Source of the DNA: Leclercia sp. AS011
GTDB taxonomy: Bacteria > Pseudomonadota > Gammaproteobacteria > Enterobacterales > Enterobacteriaceae
Direction of reading: 5' to 3'
Assembly: GCF_037152535.1 (NCBI RefSeq)
Contig: NZ_JBBCMA010000002.1
Coordinates: forward strand, 124,001-188,000
DNA length: 64,000 nt
Part shown: piece by piece, positions 18,354 through 28,138 of the stretch
Layout of the letters: every line of letters starts with the position of its first letter
Numbering within the stretch: position 1 is the stretch's first letter
Notes under the pieces: generated by a model
The model's input: only the letters and a program-made list of their open reading frames with translations
The model's database searches: none
Told to the model about the DNA's origin: nothing
Made by a program: the position numbers and the translations under genes

Positions 18354-19724
18354 ATGGCCTATAAGACAGTGAATCCTGCCAACAACAAACTCATCAAAGA
18401 ATATCCTTCTCATACCGATGCTGACGTCGAGGCGGCGCTGAGCACCGCCGATGCGCTCTACCACTCCGACTGGTCGAAGGGCAGCATGGACAAGCGCCTG
18501 GCGGTGCTGCATAAGCTGGCGGATCTGATTGATTCCCGTACCGAAGAGCTGGCGAAAATTGCCAGCGTGGAGATGGGGAAACTCATCGCCCAGAGCCGCG
18601 GCGAAGTGAAGCTCTGCGCGCAGATCGCCCGTTATTACGCGGATAACGCCAAACAGTTCCTCGCCCCGGTGAAATACCCCTCTGAGATGGGTGAGGCGTG
18701 GGTGGAGCACCATCCTATCGGCGTAGTGATGGCCGTAGAGCCGTGGAACTTCCCTTACTACCAGCTGATGCGCGTGCTGGCCCCGAACCTGGCGGCGGGT
18801 AACCCGGTGATCGCCAAACATGCGAGTATCGTTCCGCACTGTGCCGAGACTTTCGCCCATCTGGTGCGCGAAGCCGGTGCCCCGGACGGAGCATGGACCA
18901 ACCTGTTCATCTCTTCCGATCAGGTGGCAAATATCATCGCCGACGATCGCGTTCAGGGTGCGGCCCTGACCGGGTCCGAGAAGGCCGGTAGCGTAGTAGC
19001 TGCCCAGGCGGCGAAGCACATCAAGAAATCGACCCTGGAACTGGGCGGCAACGACGTGTTCGTGGTGCTGGATGATGCGGATCTGGAGAAGGCGGTGAAG
19101 ATTGGCGTCAACGCGCGTCTTGCCAATGCCGGGCAGGTCTGTACCGCTGCCAAACGCTTTATCCTGCATGAGAAGGTGGCCGAGCAGTTCCTGGAGAAAT
19201 ACACCGAGGCATTCCGCAACATTAAAATCGGCGATCCGCTGGACGAGAGCACCCGCCTGGGGCCGCTGTCGTCAAAAGATGCGCTGGAGACCCTGACTAA
19301 ACAGGTGGACGAGGCGGTGAAGAACGGCGCGACGCTGCATTATGGCGGCAAACCTGTTCAGCGGGAGGGCAGCTTCTTTGAGCCGACTATTCTGACCAAC
19401 ATCACCCGGGATAACCCGGCGTATTTCGAAGAGTTTTTCGGCCCGGTAGCGCAGATCTACGTGGTGAAGAACGATGACGAGGCGGTGAAACTCGCCAATG
19501 ACTCCCACTACGGCCTGGGCGGGGCGGTCTTCAGTAAAGATATCGATCGTGCCAAAAAGATGGCGTCGAAAATCGAAACCGGGATGGTGTGGATCAACTG
19601 GCTTACTGACACCGCTGCGGAACTGCCGTTTGGCGGCGTGAAGCGCTCCGGCTACGGGCGCGAGCTGTCGGATCTGGGGATTAAAGAGTTTGTGAACCAG
19701 AAGCTGGTGGTGATCCGCCGCTAG
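18354..19724 (+). CDS. NAD-dependent succinate-semialdehyde dehydrogenase-like protein
   Basis: A 456-aa aldehyde dehydrogenase related to the short SSADH group that includes E. coli Sad/YneI. Landmarks are the cofactor site EPWNFPYYQLMR, the loop LTGSEKAG, the general base in TLELGGND (about E229), the catalytic Cys in NAGQVCTAAKRF (about C263) and the C-terminal PFGGVKRSGYGRE. A GGAGAC ribosome site precedes the ATG. Succinate semialdehyde is an end product of the hpa pathway, so this enzyme could serve that pathway, although it sits about 33 kb from the hpa genes and directly upstream of pac. Other medium-chain aldehydes remain possible. Confidence 0.8.
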   Translation: MAYKTVNPANNKLIKEYPSHTDADVEAALSTADALYHSDWSKGSMDKRLAVLHKLADLIDSRTEELAKIASVEMGKLIAQSRGEVKLCAQIARYYADNAKQFLAPVKYPSEMGEAWVEHHPIGVVMAVEPWNFPYYQLMRVLAPNLAAGNPVIAKHASIVPHCAETFAHLVREAGAPDGAWTNLFISSDQVANIIADDRVQGAALTGSEKAGSVVAAQAAKHIKKSTLELGGNDVFVVLDDADLEKAVKIGVNARLANAGQVCTAAKRFILHEKVAEQFLEKYTEAFRNIKIGDPLDESTRLGPLSSKDALETLTKQVDEAVKNGATLHYGGKPVQREGSFFEPTILTNITRDNPAYFEEFFGPVAQIYVVKNDDEAVKLANDSHYGLGGAVFSKDIDRAKKMASKIETGMVWINWLTDTAAELPFGGVKRSGYGRELSDLGIKEFVNQKLVVIRR

Positions 19725-19731
19725 GCAACGC

Positions 19732-19754
19732 CCCTCTCCCCACAGGGGAGAGGG
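19732..19754. repeat. Palindrome bracketing pac, left copy
   Basis: CCCTCTCCCC-ACA-GGGGAGAGGG is a perfect 10-bp stem right after the ALDH stop codon. A near-identical copy lies just after pac at 22472-22494, in the same orientation and also followed by GAACA. It could terminate transcription or be part of a dispersed repeat family. Confidence 0.75.
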
Positions 19755-19928
19755 AACACACCCGCAGTCGTTTATAAGTGATTCGCATAAATGTGACATG
19801 AAGTATTCTTTGTGTCACAAATTAGCTAGCTCCCTCACAGTTCGCAGAGAAACTATCCCCCTGTTCTGGCTAAGCATTGACCTGTTGCTAGTATGAAACC
19901 GCTAATCATACACCTGCAAGAGGATACA

Positions 19929-22466
19929 ATGATAAACAGAAATCGTATGATCGTGAACTGTATTGCGGCTTCCCTGGCCTGTACCTGGACCCTGACAGCG
20001 CGAGCTGAAAACCCCTCTACCGAAGTCAAAATTGTGCGTGATGAATACGGCATGCCGCATATTTACGCCGATGATCCCTACCGTCTGTTCTACGGCTATG
20101 GCTATGTGGTGGCGCAGGACCGTCTGTTCCAGATGGAGATGGCGCGCCGCAGCACCCAGGGGCAGGTTGCCGAAGTGCTCGGCAGCCAGTTTGTTAACTT
20201 CGACAAGGATATCCGCCAGAACTACTGGCCGGACTCCATCCGCACGCAAATCGAGGCGCTCAGCGCGGACGATAAAGCCATTCTGCAGGGCTATGCTGAC
20301 GGGATGAACGCCTGGATCGACCGGGTGAACAGCGATCCCGGCAAGCTGCTGCCAAAACAGTTCTCCACCTTCGGCTTTACCCCAAAACACTGGGAACCCT
20401 TTGATGTGGCGATGGTGTTTGTCGGCACCATGGCCAACCGTTTTTCCGATGCCACCAGTGAGATCGACAACCTGGCCCTGCTGACGGCGTTAAAAGATAA
20501 ATATGGCGAGAAAGGGATGGCGGTCTTTAATCAGCTGAAATGGCTGGTGAACCCGGCGGCACCCACCACCATCGCCCCGCAGGAGAGTCAGTATCCGGTC
20601 AAATTCGATCTGAAAAACAGCCAAACCGCCGCGCTGCTGCCGCGTTACGACATGTCGCCGCCGATGCTGGACCGACCCGCAAAGGGTGACGATGGCGGCC
20701 TGCTGGCGCTGACCTCAGCGCAGAACCGCGAGACGATCATGGCGCAGTTTGTCCACGGCGGCGCCAATGGCCTGGCGGGCTATCCCACCACCAGCAACAT
20801 GTGGGTGCTGGGCAAGGGCAAAACCCAGGACGCCAAAGCGATCATGGTCAATGGCCCGCAGTTCGGCTGGTACGCTCCGGCTTACACCTACGGGATTGGA
20901 TTGCACGGTGCGGGCTATGATGTGACGGGCAATACGCCATTCGCCTATCCGGGACTGGTGTTTGGGCACAATGGCACCATTTCCTGGGGATCGACTGCCG
21001 GGTTTGGCGATGATGTCGACATTTTTGCGGAACAGCTTTCCGATCAAAAGCCAGGCCAGTACCTGCATAACGGGGAGTGGATCAAGATGCTCAGCCGCGA
21101 AGAAAAAATCGCGGTCAAAGACGCGCCAGCCGAGAGCTTTACCGTCTATCGAACCCTGCATGGCAACGTGATAAAAACCGACCCGGCCACGCAAACGGCC
21201 TATGCCAAAGCCCGCGCCTGGGACGGTAAAGAGGTGGCATCCCTGCTGGCCTGGACCCATCAGATGAAGGCCAAAAACTGGCAGGAGTGGACGCAGCAGG
21301 CGGCGAAACAGGCCCTGACCATTAACTGGTATTACGCCGATATCGACGGCAACATCGGCTATGTGCATGGCGGGGCCTACCCGCAGCGCCAGCCGGGACA
21401 TGATCCGCGTCTGCCGGTGCCCGGCACCGGAAAATGGGACTGGCAGGGACTGCTGTCGTTCGATCTCAATCCTAAGGTCTATAACCCGAAGTCAGGCTAC
21501 ATCGCCAACTGGAATAACTCACCGCAGCAGGGGTATCCGGCCTCGGATCTGTTTGCCTTCCTGTGGGGGAGTGCAGATCGCGTGACCGAGATCGGCCAGC
21601 TTATTGATAAACAACCGACCTTCACTTATGAGCAGGCCTGGGATCTGATCCGCCAGACCAGCCGCCAGGATCTGACCCGTCGGCTGTTTTTACCGGCTCT
21701 GCAAAACGCCACCGCACAACTGCCCGCCACGGATCCGCGTCAGCAGCTGGTAAAATCGTTAAGCGACTGGGATGGGGTGAATCAGCTCAATGACGACGGT
21801 AAAACTCTGCAACAGCCGGGCTCGGCGATTTTGAACGTCTGGCTGACCAGCATGCTGAAAAACACCGTTGCGGCAGCAGTGCCGGAGCCGTTCAACAAAT
21901 GGTATAGCGCCAGCGGGTATGAAACCACCCAGGACGGACCGACCGGATCGCTGAATATCAGCGTGGGGGCGAAATTGCTGTATGAAGCCTTACAGGGGGA
22001 GAAATCTGCGATCCCGCAGGCAGTGGATCTGTTTGGCGGCAAGCCGCAGCAGGAGGTGATCCTTGCCGCCCTGCAGGAGACCTGGCAGACGCTGTCCCGG
22101 CAGTATGGCAACGACATCGCCCAGTGGAAAACCCCGGCGATGGCGCTGACCTTCCGGGCAAACAACTTCTTTGGCGTGCCGCAGGCGGCGCCGGAAGAGG
22201 CGGTGCATCAGAAGGAGTATCAAAACCGCGGTACGGAAAACGACATGATTGTCTTCTCGCCGACGTCGCAGGAAGCGCCGGTACTGGCATGGGATGTGAT
22301 GGCACCCGGACAGAGCGGTTTTATCGCCCCGGACGGTACGCCGGATAAGCACTATCGCGATCAGCAGAAACTGTATGAAACCTTCGGGCGTAAGCCGCTG
22401 TGGCTAACCGCGCAGGAGGTGGCGGCTCATCAGGAGTCGCAGGAGATTTTGCAGGTGCAGCGGTAA
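19929..22466 (+). CDS. pac: Penicillin G acylase (penicillin amidase) precursor
   Basis: An 845-aa Ntn-hydrolase precursor, almost the length of E. coli and Kluyvera penicillin G acylase (846 aa) and closely similar throughout. The signal peptide (1-26, ending TARA) targets the periplasm. The alpha chain begins near [16 protein letters not shown] spacer precedes the autocatalytic cleavage at [14 protein letters not shown], so the nucleophile Ser is about residue 289. The oxyanion-hole and calcium-site regions ([14 protein letters not shown]) are present. It hydrolyses phenylacetyl and 4-hydroxyphenylacetyl amides, including penicillin G, releasing the aromatic acid. The ATG at 19929 is chosen because the signal peptide starts there. 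In E. coli W pac is linked to hpa; here they are about 29 kb apart. Confidence 0.95.
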   Translation: MINRNRMIVNCIAASLACTWTLTARAENPSTEVKIVRDEYGMPHIYADDPYRLFYGYGYVVAQDRLFQMEMARRSTQGQVAEVLGSQFVNFDKDIRQNYWPDSIRTQIEALSADDKAILQGYADGMNAWIDRVNSDPGKLLPKQFSTFGFTPKHWEPFDVAMVFVGTMANRFSDATSEIDNLALLTALKDKYGEKGMAVFNQLKWLVNPAAPTTIAPQESQYPVKFDLKNSQTAALLPRYDMSPPMLDRPAKGDDGGLLALTSAQNRETIMAQFVHGGANGLAGYPTTSNMWVLGKGKTQDAKAIMVNGPQFGWYAPAYTYGIGLHGAGYDVTGNTPFAYPGLVFGHNGTISWGSTAGFGDDVDIFAEQLSDQKPGQYLHNGEWIKMLSREEKIAVKDAPAESFTVYRTLHGNVIKTDPATQTAYAKARAWDGKEVASLLAWTHQMKAKNWQEWTQQAAKQALTINWYYADIDGNIGYVHGGAYPQRQPGHDPRLPVPGTGKWDWQGLLSFDLNPKVYNPKSGYIANWNNSPQQGYPASDLFAFLWGSADRVTEIGQLIDKQPTFTYEQAWDLIRQTSRQDLTRRLFLPALQNATAQLPATDPRQQLVKSLSDWDGVNQLNDDGKTLQQPGSAILNVWLTSMLKNTVAAAVPEPFNKWYSASGYETTQDGPTGSLNISVGAKLLYEALQGEKSAIPQAVDLFGGKPQQEVILAALQETWQTLSRQYGNDIAQWKTPAMALTFRANNFFGVPQAAPEEAVHQKEYQNRGTENDMIVFSPTSQEAPVLAWDVMAPGQSGFIAPDGTPDKHYRDQQKLYETFGRKPLWLTAQEVAAHQESQEILQVQR

Positions 22467-22471
22467 ATTTC

Positions 22472-22494
22472 CCCTCTCCCCAAAGGGGAGAGGG
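22472..22494. repeat. Palindrome bracketing pac, right copy
   Basis: CCCTCTCCCC-AAA-GGGGAGAGGG, 5 bp after the pac stop codon. It differs from the 19732 copy only in the loop. It may act as the pac transcript terminator; there is no clear T-run. Confidence 0.75.
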
Positions 22495-22503
22495 AACAAA
22501 CTC

Positions 22504-22535
22504 CAGGCCGGGTAAGCGCAGCGCCACCCGGCAGT
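22504..22535. repeat. REP repeat
   Basis: AGGCCGGGTAAGCGCAGCG / CCACCCGGCAG hairpin between the convergent pac and YfaZ-like genes. Confidence 0.78.
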
Positions 22536-22543
22536 TTTTTGGG

Positions 22544-23089
22544 TTAGAAGCTCACACCGCCGCCAACGTACGCGCCGTCAATCAGGGTGTGGTTTGGACG
22601 GCCGTCTTTGCCGTCAACGCTCACGTGGCGGTAACCCACTTTCAGGGTAACAGGCTTGACTGGGGTCCAGCTCACGCCGCCGTTTGCTTCAACGTAGTTT
22701 TTCACGCTGTTGTTCAGGCCGTCCGGAGCAACGTAACCCTCTCCGAAGACATTAATGCTGTCCGTCAGCGCCACGTTCACGCCGCCGCCGACCGGGAATG
22801 CCACGCCGTTATCGCCTTTTTTCGGGCCGATGTAGATCGCTTTTGCACCTGCATTCAGCATCACCGGGCCCACTTCAAAGTTGTAGCCTGCGCCAACGCC
22901 ACCGGTCTGAGTGCCGTCATCGGTATTTTTCAGCCAGTTCCCTTCGGTATATAAACCGGATGAGGATTTACCCATTTCCACATTCAGGTTAGTGAAGTTT
23001 TTACCCTGTTCAATGCTGCCGCCCATCGCCAGTGCGGAGCCCGATACAGCAGTCAGAGCGGAAAGGAGAAGGATATTAAGCTTTTTCAT
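22544..23089 (-). CDS. YfaZ-family outer-membrane protein
   Basis: A 181-aa precursor. The signal peptide (about 1-21, ending SGSALA) is followed by an alternating polar/hydrophobic pattern with glycine-rich turns (GGVGAGYNFEVGPVMLNAG, GVAFPVGGGVNVAL) and an aromatic C-terminus (VGGGVSF), as in small beta-barrels of the YfaZ family. Function is unknown; a narrow channel is plausible. It is monocistronic and followed by REP and palindromic repeats. A long promoter region with an 11-bp inverted repeat precedes it. Confidence 0.8.
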   Translation of the reverse strand: MKKLNILLLSALTAVSGSALAMGGSIEQGKNFTNLNVEMGKSSSGLYTEGNWLKNTDDGTQTGGVGAGYNFEVGPVMLNAGAKAIYIGPKKGDNGVAFPVGGGVNVALTDSINVFGEGYVAPDGLNNSVKNYVEANGGVSWTPVKPVTLKVGYRHVSVDGKDGRPNHTLIDGAYVGGGVSF

Positions 23090-23454
23090 GTTTTATGCCT
23101 CGTTATTAAATTAATCTGAGGGCACCTTAACAAGCGAAGTTTATGACTGCAAATGTGATGAGGGTCGAGGTTTTATGCTGATTGTGTAAATTTATTACAG
23201 GGTTATTGTTGCGAAATGGTTGCTTTACTGCCGGGTCAATCATTGATTTTATCGTGTTTAGGAAAGATTAAGTTTATTTCCTAAACAGAGCGTGAATAAC
23301 GCAGAAATAATAGCCAGCGACGAATTAATGGCGACTCTTATCATTACGCAATGCATTTTCAGTTTTACAGTTTATAACCTTTATTTACATTGATTCATCG
23401 TCATTCGGGCTGCGGATACGCACTCCCTTCCCTGATGAGAAGGGAGCCCAGAGA
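23090..23454. promoter_or_regulatory. Intergenic region with 11-bp inverted repeat upstream of the YfaZ-like gene
   Basis: A 365-bp gap. It holds a perfect inverted repeat, TGTTTAGGAAA-11 bp-TTTCCTAAACA (23255-23287), with arm centres about two helical turns apart, resembling a dimeric or tandem regulator site. Near yjiA a hairpin CTCCCTTC-8 bp-GAAGGGAG (23423-23446) may end the yjiA transcript, though no T-run follows. No gene is seen. Confidence 0.55.
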
Positions 23455-24408
23455 TTACTTCTTCAATTCCGCAAATCCCGCGCGGATCGCTTCTTCCGGA
23501 AGATCAATCCCGATAAACACCATCACGCTGTGCGGTGCTTCCTCGCCCCAGGGGCGATCCCAGTCGGCGCTGTAGAGGCGCTGCACGCCCTGGAACAGCA
23601 GGCGGTTTGGTTCGCCGTCGATCCACAACATCCCTTTGTAGCGCAGCAGTTTGTCGGCAAACGACAGCAGCAGGTTCTCCATCACCCGGGACACCTCGCT
23701 GATATCCACCGGGTAGTCCAGCTCGACCACGATAGAGGAGACGTCGTTCTGCGTGTCGGCCATAAAGTGGAAACGTGGTTTGGTGGTGACGTTCTCTTCC
23801 AGCATAAAGCCGTTGGTGTTGAACAGCTGAGACAGGTCGATGTCGCCGTGCGTCACGGTGAAGATTGGTGCGCGTGAGTTGATGCGCGCCAGGCGCTCGC
23901 GCAGTTTTTCGCTCTCGCCCGCCACGTCGGTTTTGGTCAGCAGGATGCGGTCAGCGTAACCGACCTGCGACTGGGCGATGGTGAACTGGTTCATCTGCTC
24001 ATCGGCGTGTACCGCATCGACCAGGGCAATCACGCCGTCCAGCAGATAACGCTGGCAGAGGATCTCGTGGGAGAAGAAGGTCTGAATAATCGGGCCGGGG
24101 TCGGCCATGCCGGTGCACTCAATCACCAGGCGGTCGAAGTCGATTTCACCGCGATCGCGGCTGTCGAGCAGGTCCAGCAGGGCGTCTTCCAGCTCGTTAG
24201 AGCGGGTGCAGCAGATGCAGCCGTTGGTCAGGGTTTTGATCTGGGTAGCGCGATCGCCAATCAGCTGGTCGTCAACGGAGACCTCGCCGAACTCGTTTTC
24301 GATAACCGCGATTTTAAAGCCGTGTTGTTCGTTGAGGATGTGGCGCAGCAGGGTGGTTTTGCCCGCGCCGAGAAAGCCGGTGAGCAGGGTAACGGCAATC
24401 GGTGTCAT
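23455..24408 (-). CDS. yjiA: G3E-family GTPase YjiA (COG0523, CobW-like)
   Basis: A 317-aa metal-handling GTPase. Visible are Walker A GFLGAGKT (11-18), the metal-binding CxCC motif in NGCICCTRSNELEDAL (C64, C66, C67), the Walker B region near VIECTGMADPGP and the base-recognition TKTD (LLTKTDVAG). The C-terminal CobW domain covers about 220-317. E. coli YjiA binds zinc and other metals; its client is unknown. It is the last gene of a btsT-yjiX-yjiA run, 10 bp after yjiX, in the same order as E. coli. Confidence 0.95.
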   Translation of the reverse strand: MTPIAVTLLTGFLGAGKTTLLRHILNEQHGFKIAVIENEFGEVSVDDQLIGDRATQIKTLTNGCICCTRSNELEDALLDLLDSRDRGEIDFDRLVIECTGMADPGPIIQTFFSHEILCQRYLLDGVIALVDAVHADEQMNQFTIAQSQVGYADRILLTKTDVAGESEKLRERLARINSRAPIFTVTHGDIDLSQLFNTNGFMLEENVTTKPRFHFMADTQNDVSSIVVELDYPVDISEVSRVMENLLLSFADKLLRYKGMLWIDGEPNRLLFQGVQRLYSADWDRPWGEEAPHSVMVFIGIDLPEEAIRAGFAELKK

Positions 24409-24418
24409 GGTCTCTCCT

Positions 24419-24622
24419 TTAGCAGCAGCGTACGCCGCCTTCTCCTCCTCCGCCGTAGCGCGCTTCCTGACGCTCGCGGAAGAATTCGTTGTAGGTCATG
24501 TACGGCTTATCCGGATGGTTGGTCTGCATATGTTCAACATAGTTGTCATAGTCCGGGATGCCAATCAGCATTTTTGCCGCCTGACCGAGGTATTTTTTTG
24601 CTTCGCCTAAGTTACCAAACAT
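24419..24622 (-). CDS. yjiX: YbdD/YjiX family small protein
   Basis: A 67-aa protein with the family motif [20 protein letters not shown] followed by [13 protein letters not shown]. The C-terminus here ends in a glycine stretch and a Cys-Cys pair. Members always sit beside a CstA/BtsT transporter gene (ybdD-cstA, yjiX-btsT) and are thought to assist or modulate that transporter. A REP element lies between it and btsT. Confidence 0.93.
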   Translation of the reverse strand: MFGNLGEAKKYLGQAAKMLIGIPDYDNYVEHMQTNHPDKPYMTYNEFFRERQEARYGGGGEGGVRCC

Positions 24623-24640
24623 AACGGGTCCTGATAAGAA

Positions 24641-24672
24641 AAAGCCCGGTGGCGCTACGCTTACCGGGCCTA
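24641..24672. repeat. REP repeat within the btsT-yjiX unit
   Basis: AGCCCGGTGGCGCTACGCTT / ACCGGGCCTAT hairpin in the 65-bp gap between btsT and yjiX. It probably lowers downstream expression or protects the btsT mRNA. Confidence 0.78.
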
Positions 24673-24687
24673 TAGTTACAGGCGGGA

Positions 24688-26841
24688 TTAATGGTGCGAA
24701 GAGGTCTTCACGCCGCCTTCCGGTACCGGCACATACGGGGTCTCTTTATCCGTACGACCGTCGGCGTCACGCACCTTCATCCAGGTTTTGATGCCGTAGA
24801 AGATGATGCTGTACACCACCACCAGGAACAGAATGCTCAGACCTGCGTTGGTGTAGTTGTTCACCACGATATGGTTCATGTTGGCAACCTGCTGCGCGGT
24901 CAGCTCACCGCCGCCTGCGGCAATCTTCTCTTTGTACTGGTTAGCCATAAAGAAGAAGCCTTCCAGCTGCGGGTTGGTGCTGAACAGTTTCAGACCCAGC
25001 GCCCAGGTGGTGCAGAGCAGCAGCCACAGGGCAGGGACCACGGTCACCCAGATGTATTTGGTGCGCTTCATCTTCACCAGCACCACGGTACCGAGCACCA
25101 GAGCAACGGCTGCGAGCATCTGGTTAGAGATCCCGAACAGCGGCCACAGGCTCTTCACGCCGCCCAGCGGGTCGACCACGCCCTGATACAGCAGGTAGCC
25201 CCACAGCCCGACGCAGCCCGCGGTACCAAGAATACCGGCGACCAGAGAGTCGGTTTTCTTAAGGAACGGCACGAAGTTACCCAGCAGGTCCTGCAGCATG
25301 AAGCGGCCCGCACGGGTACCAGCATCCAGTGCGGTGAGGATAAACAGCGCTTCGAACAGAATACCGAAGTGGTACCAGAAGCCCATGTCCGCCCACGGCA
25401 GCACTTTGTGGAACACGTGGGCGATACCCACCGCCAGCGTCGGTGCGCCACCGGCACGGTTCAGCACCGACGGTTCACCGATGTCTTTCGCGGTCTGCAT
25501 GATCTGCTCAGGCGAAATCACAAAGCCCCAGGAGCTGACGGTTGCCGCCGCGTGGGCGCTCGCGTCCTTCAGCTGCGCCATAATCAGCGCCGCGTTGTCG
25601 CCGCCCATTTCATGCAGGTTTGGCATGGTGATGCCAAGGCCCGCTGGCGGGGTGTTCATCGCGAAGTAGAGACCCGGCTCGATGATGGACGCTGCCACCA
25701 GGGCCATGATCGCCACGAAGGACTCCATCAGCATCGCGCCGTAGCCGATGAGACGGGCGTCGTTTTCGTTCGCCAGCAGCTTCGGCGTAGTGCCGGACGC
25801 AATCAGGGCGTGGAAGCCGGAGACCGCGCCACAGGCAATAGTGATAAACAGGAACGGGAATAGAGCGCCTTTCCACAGTGGACCGGTACCGTCGATGTAC
25901 TGGGTCACCGCAGGCATTTTCAGCTCTGGGTTGATGATCACGATGCCGATCGCCAGCCCGACGATGACGCCGATTTTCAGGAAGGTCGCAAGGTAGTCAC
26001 GCGGGGCCAGGATCAGCCACACCGGCAGCAGGGCCGAGACAAAGGCATAGCCAACCAGCACGAAGGTGATGGTGGTGTCTTTGAAGGTCAGCGCCGGGCC
26101 CCAGTACGGGTCGTGCGCAATCACGCCGCCGAAGTAAATGGAGGCCACAAGCAGCACGATACCGATCACCGACACCTCACCCACGCGGCCCGGACGCAGG
26201 AATCGCATGTAGATCCCCATGAACAGCGCGATCGGCACGGTGGAGCAGACGGTGAAGACACCCCACGGGCTTTCGGCCAGCGCTTTCACCACGATCAGCG
26301 CCAGCACCGCCAGGATGATAATCATGATCAGGAAGCAGCCGAACAGAGCGATAGTGCCCGGCACGCGGCCCATCTCTTCTTTGATCATCTCACCCAGAGA
26401 CGCGCCGTTACGACGGGAAGAGATAAACAGCACCATAAAGTCCTGCACCGCACCCGCCAGCACCACGCCGGCCAGCAGCCACAGGGTACCCGGCAGGTAG
26501 CCCATCTGCGCGGCCAGCACCGGGCCGACCAGCGGGCCTGCACCGGCGATGGCGGCAAAGTGGTGACCAAACAGCACGTAGCGGTTGGTTGGCACGTAGT
26601 TCAGGCCGTCATTGTTGATGACCGCCGGGGTGGCACGCGTCGGGTCGAGCTTCATCACCTTCTGCGCGATATAGAGACTGTAGTAGCGGTACGCCACCAG
26701 ATAGACCGACACCGAGGCCACGACGATCCACAGGGCGCTGATGTGCTCGCCGCGGCGCAGGGCAACCACGGCAAGGCAACAGGCACCGAGGATCCCGAGC
26801 AGCAGCCAGGGTACGTGCTTAAGTAGTTTTTTAATGTCCAT
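24688..26841 (-). CDS. btsT: Pyruvate/proton symporter BtsT (YjiY), CstA family
   Basis: A 717-aa membrane protein with about 16-18 membrane segments and the length of E. coli BtsT (716). The CstA-family signature near the N-terminus ([20 protein letters not shown], then [13 protein letters not shown]) is present, as is the C-terminal hydrophilic tail ([14 protein letters not shown]). BtsT imports pyruvate with protons and in E. coli is induced by the BtsSR two-component system; those regulator genes are not in the window. It heads the yjiX-yjiA transcript. The upstream gap (26842-27061) separates it from the WYL regulator, and no clear operator was recognised there. Confidence 0.95.
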   Translation of the reverse strand: MDIKKLLKHVPWLLLGILGACCLAVVALRRGEHISALWIVVASVSVYLVAYRYYSLYIAQKVMKLDPTRATPAVINNDGLNYVPTNRYVLFGHHFAAIAGAGPLVGPVLAAQMGYLPGTLWLLAGVVLAGAVQDFMVLFISSRRNGASLGEMIKEEMGRVPGTIALFGCFLIMIIILAVLALIVVKALAESPWGVFTVCSTVPIALFMGIYMRFLRPGRVGEVSVIGIVLLVASIYFGGVIAHDPYWGPALTFKDTTITFVLVGYAFVSALLPVWLILAPRDYLATFLKIGVIVGLAIGIVIINPELKMPAVTQYIDGTGPLWKGALFPFLFITIACGAVSGFHALIASGTTPKLLANENDARLIGYGAMLMESFVAIMALVAASIIEPGLYFAMNTPPAGLGITMPNLHEMGGDNAALIMAQLKDASAHAAATVSSWGFVISPEQIMQTAKDIGEPSVLNRAGGAPTLAVGIAHVFHKVLPWADMGFWYHFGILFEALFILTALDAGTRAGRFMLQDLLGNFVPFLKKTDSLVAGILGTAGCVGLWGYLLYQGVVDPLGGVKSLWPLFGISNQMLAAVALVLGTVVLVKMKRTKYIWVTVVPALWLLLCTTWALGLKLFSTNPQLEGFFFMANQYKEKIAAGGGELTAQQVANMNHIVVNNYTNAGLSILFLVVVYSIIFYGIKTWMKVRDADGRTDKETPYVPVPEGGVKTSSHH

Positions 26842-27061
26842 AATAAAACCTGGTTTTTTAGATGAAAAAAAGGGTCAGGGTTCGCTGTGAGAGTTGTTGA
26901 GTAATGCTGAGACGATCTTGCCAGAGCCTTGCGCGTGTAAAGGAAGGTAAATCTGTGAGTGGTTATATGGCGGGATGAGCGGTCAAAGGCGAGGGCGAGT
27001 GGTTCAGACTCGCCGTCAGTGGGCAGAATAGTGTGAAGGGGATCACGCCGTCAGGCGCGGA

Positions 27062-27934
27062 TCACTCCGCGCTGGCCAGATAATTTTCTAAGGTGCCGAC
27101 AAACTTCTGCTTAAGCCAGGCCGGTTCCAGCACCTGAATGTTAGGCAGCCAGTAGAAGAGCAGCGGCAGGATCTGGTTCTCATGCGCAGCCTGGCAGCGC
27201 AGGGTGATCCCCTTTTTGTCCTCCGCCAGAATGTGCTGGTCAGGCAGCAGATCGCGACGCTTAAAATAGTGTGCAATGTTGGCGGGAATAAACACGTCCA
27301 CTTCAAAAGTCTCTTCGCTGACCCAGGGATCGGGGTTTTTTGCCAGCAGTTCGAGGGTGTCATTATCCGGCGTGAAGGTCTCGCTGCGAATATCCAGCCA
27401 CTGGATCAGGCTTAAAGAAAACGATTTCAAACGCTTCTCTTCGGTGGCTTGTAAATACCATATGTTCTTTTTGTTAATTACTTTATAAGGATTAATCTGT
27501 CGCGACTTTCCTTTATACAGGATCTGGCAAACCTGCTGCCCCTTAATCGCCTTTTCAAAGTCCGCTAACAGGCTGTGAATATCTTTGGGCCCGGTTCGCT
27601 CGGCATCGTTACCGAGGATCATAATATGGTTTTCCTCGACCCGGGTCTCCAGTTTGTCCCAGAATTCACGGCCCGTTGTCGGGAAAAAATCATCCACATT
27701 CAGAAAGTTAGCAATGGCGTGATGCAGGCCCTGGCCCGCATGAATAAGCTTGTACTGGCCGTCTCCGCAGCGCTCCACGATGGGCGAAAGGGCATTCAGA
27801 TCGCGGTAGACCGTGCGCTCAGTGATATTAAATTTATGCATCAATGCCTGGCGACTCACCACGCCGTGTAAATGAAGCTCCAGCAGAATATCAACCAACC
27901 TTTCAGCCGAGCGACTCCTGGTCGGAATTGTCAT
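27062..27934 (-). CDS. WYL-domain transcriptional regulator
   Basis: About 290 aa. The N-terminal HTH_11/DeoR-like winged helix covers residues 5-60 (SAERLVDILLELHLHG, KFNITERTVYRDLNAL). The WYL domain follows in the middle (about 125-205, with the namesake in KKNIWYLQATEEKRLKSFSL), then a WCX-like C-terminal extension (about 215-285). WYL proteins bind nucleotides or nucleic acids and control DNA-damage, phage-defence or metabolic genes. The frame is open upstream, but ATG 27934 with AGGAAA starts the conserved domain. It lies just after the capsule locus on the same strand, separated by a hairpin. Whether it controls capsule or btsT genes cannot be told. Confidence 0.82.
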   Translation of the reverse strand: MTIPTRSRSAERLVDILLELHLHGVVSRQALMHKFNITERTVYRDLNALSPIVERCGDGQYKLIHAGQGLHHAIANFLNVDDFFPTTGREFWDKLETRVEENHIMILGNDAERTGPKDIHSLLADFEKAIKGQQVCQILYKGKSRQINPYKVINKKNIWYLQATEEKRLKSFSLSLIQWLDIRSETFTPDNDTLELLAKNPDPWVSEETFEVDVFIPANIAHYFKRRDLLPDQHILAEDKKGITLRCQAAHENQILPLLFYWLPNIQVLEPAWLKQKFVGTLENYLASAE

Positions 27935-28106
27935 ATTAGCTTTCCTGTTATTTAAGCCATTGCTGTGAATTATGCCGGTGCGGCTGACAAAATATGTCAG
28001 TGCAAAATTCGGCATGAAAATTTGTCTTAGGTTATAACGGCAAAATTTGGGATAAACATTAGGGATTTTTACAACGGAGAGATAAAAGCGCGGAGTCGAT
28101 CGGATC

Positions 28107-28128
28107 CGCCGGGGCAATTTCCCCGGCG
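28107..28128 (-). terminator. Hairpin at the 3' end of the capsule locus
   Basis: CGCCGGGG-6 nt-CCCCGGCG, 10 bp after the kpsS stop codon. A strong stem with no T-run, so it may be a pause or RNA-stability hairpin rather than a classic terminator. Confidence 0.5.
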
Positions 28129-28138
28129 TGAGGAGGAA

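Noticed and set aside
24691..25863. 390-codon frame antisense to btsT
   Set aside because: His/Arg/Gln-rich translation is a shadow of the GC-rich transporter gene; btsT is unmistakable on the other strand.
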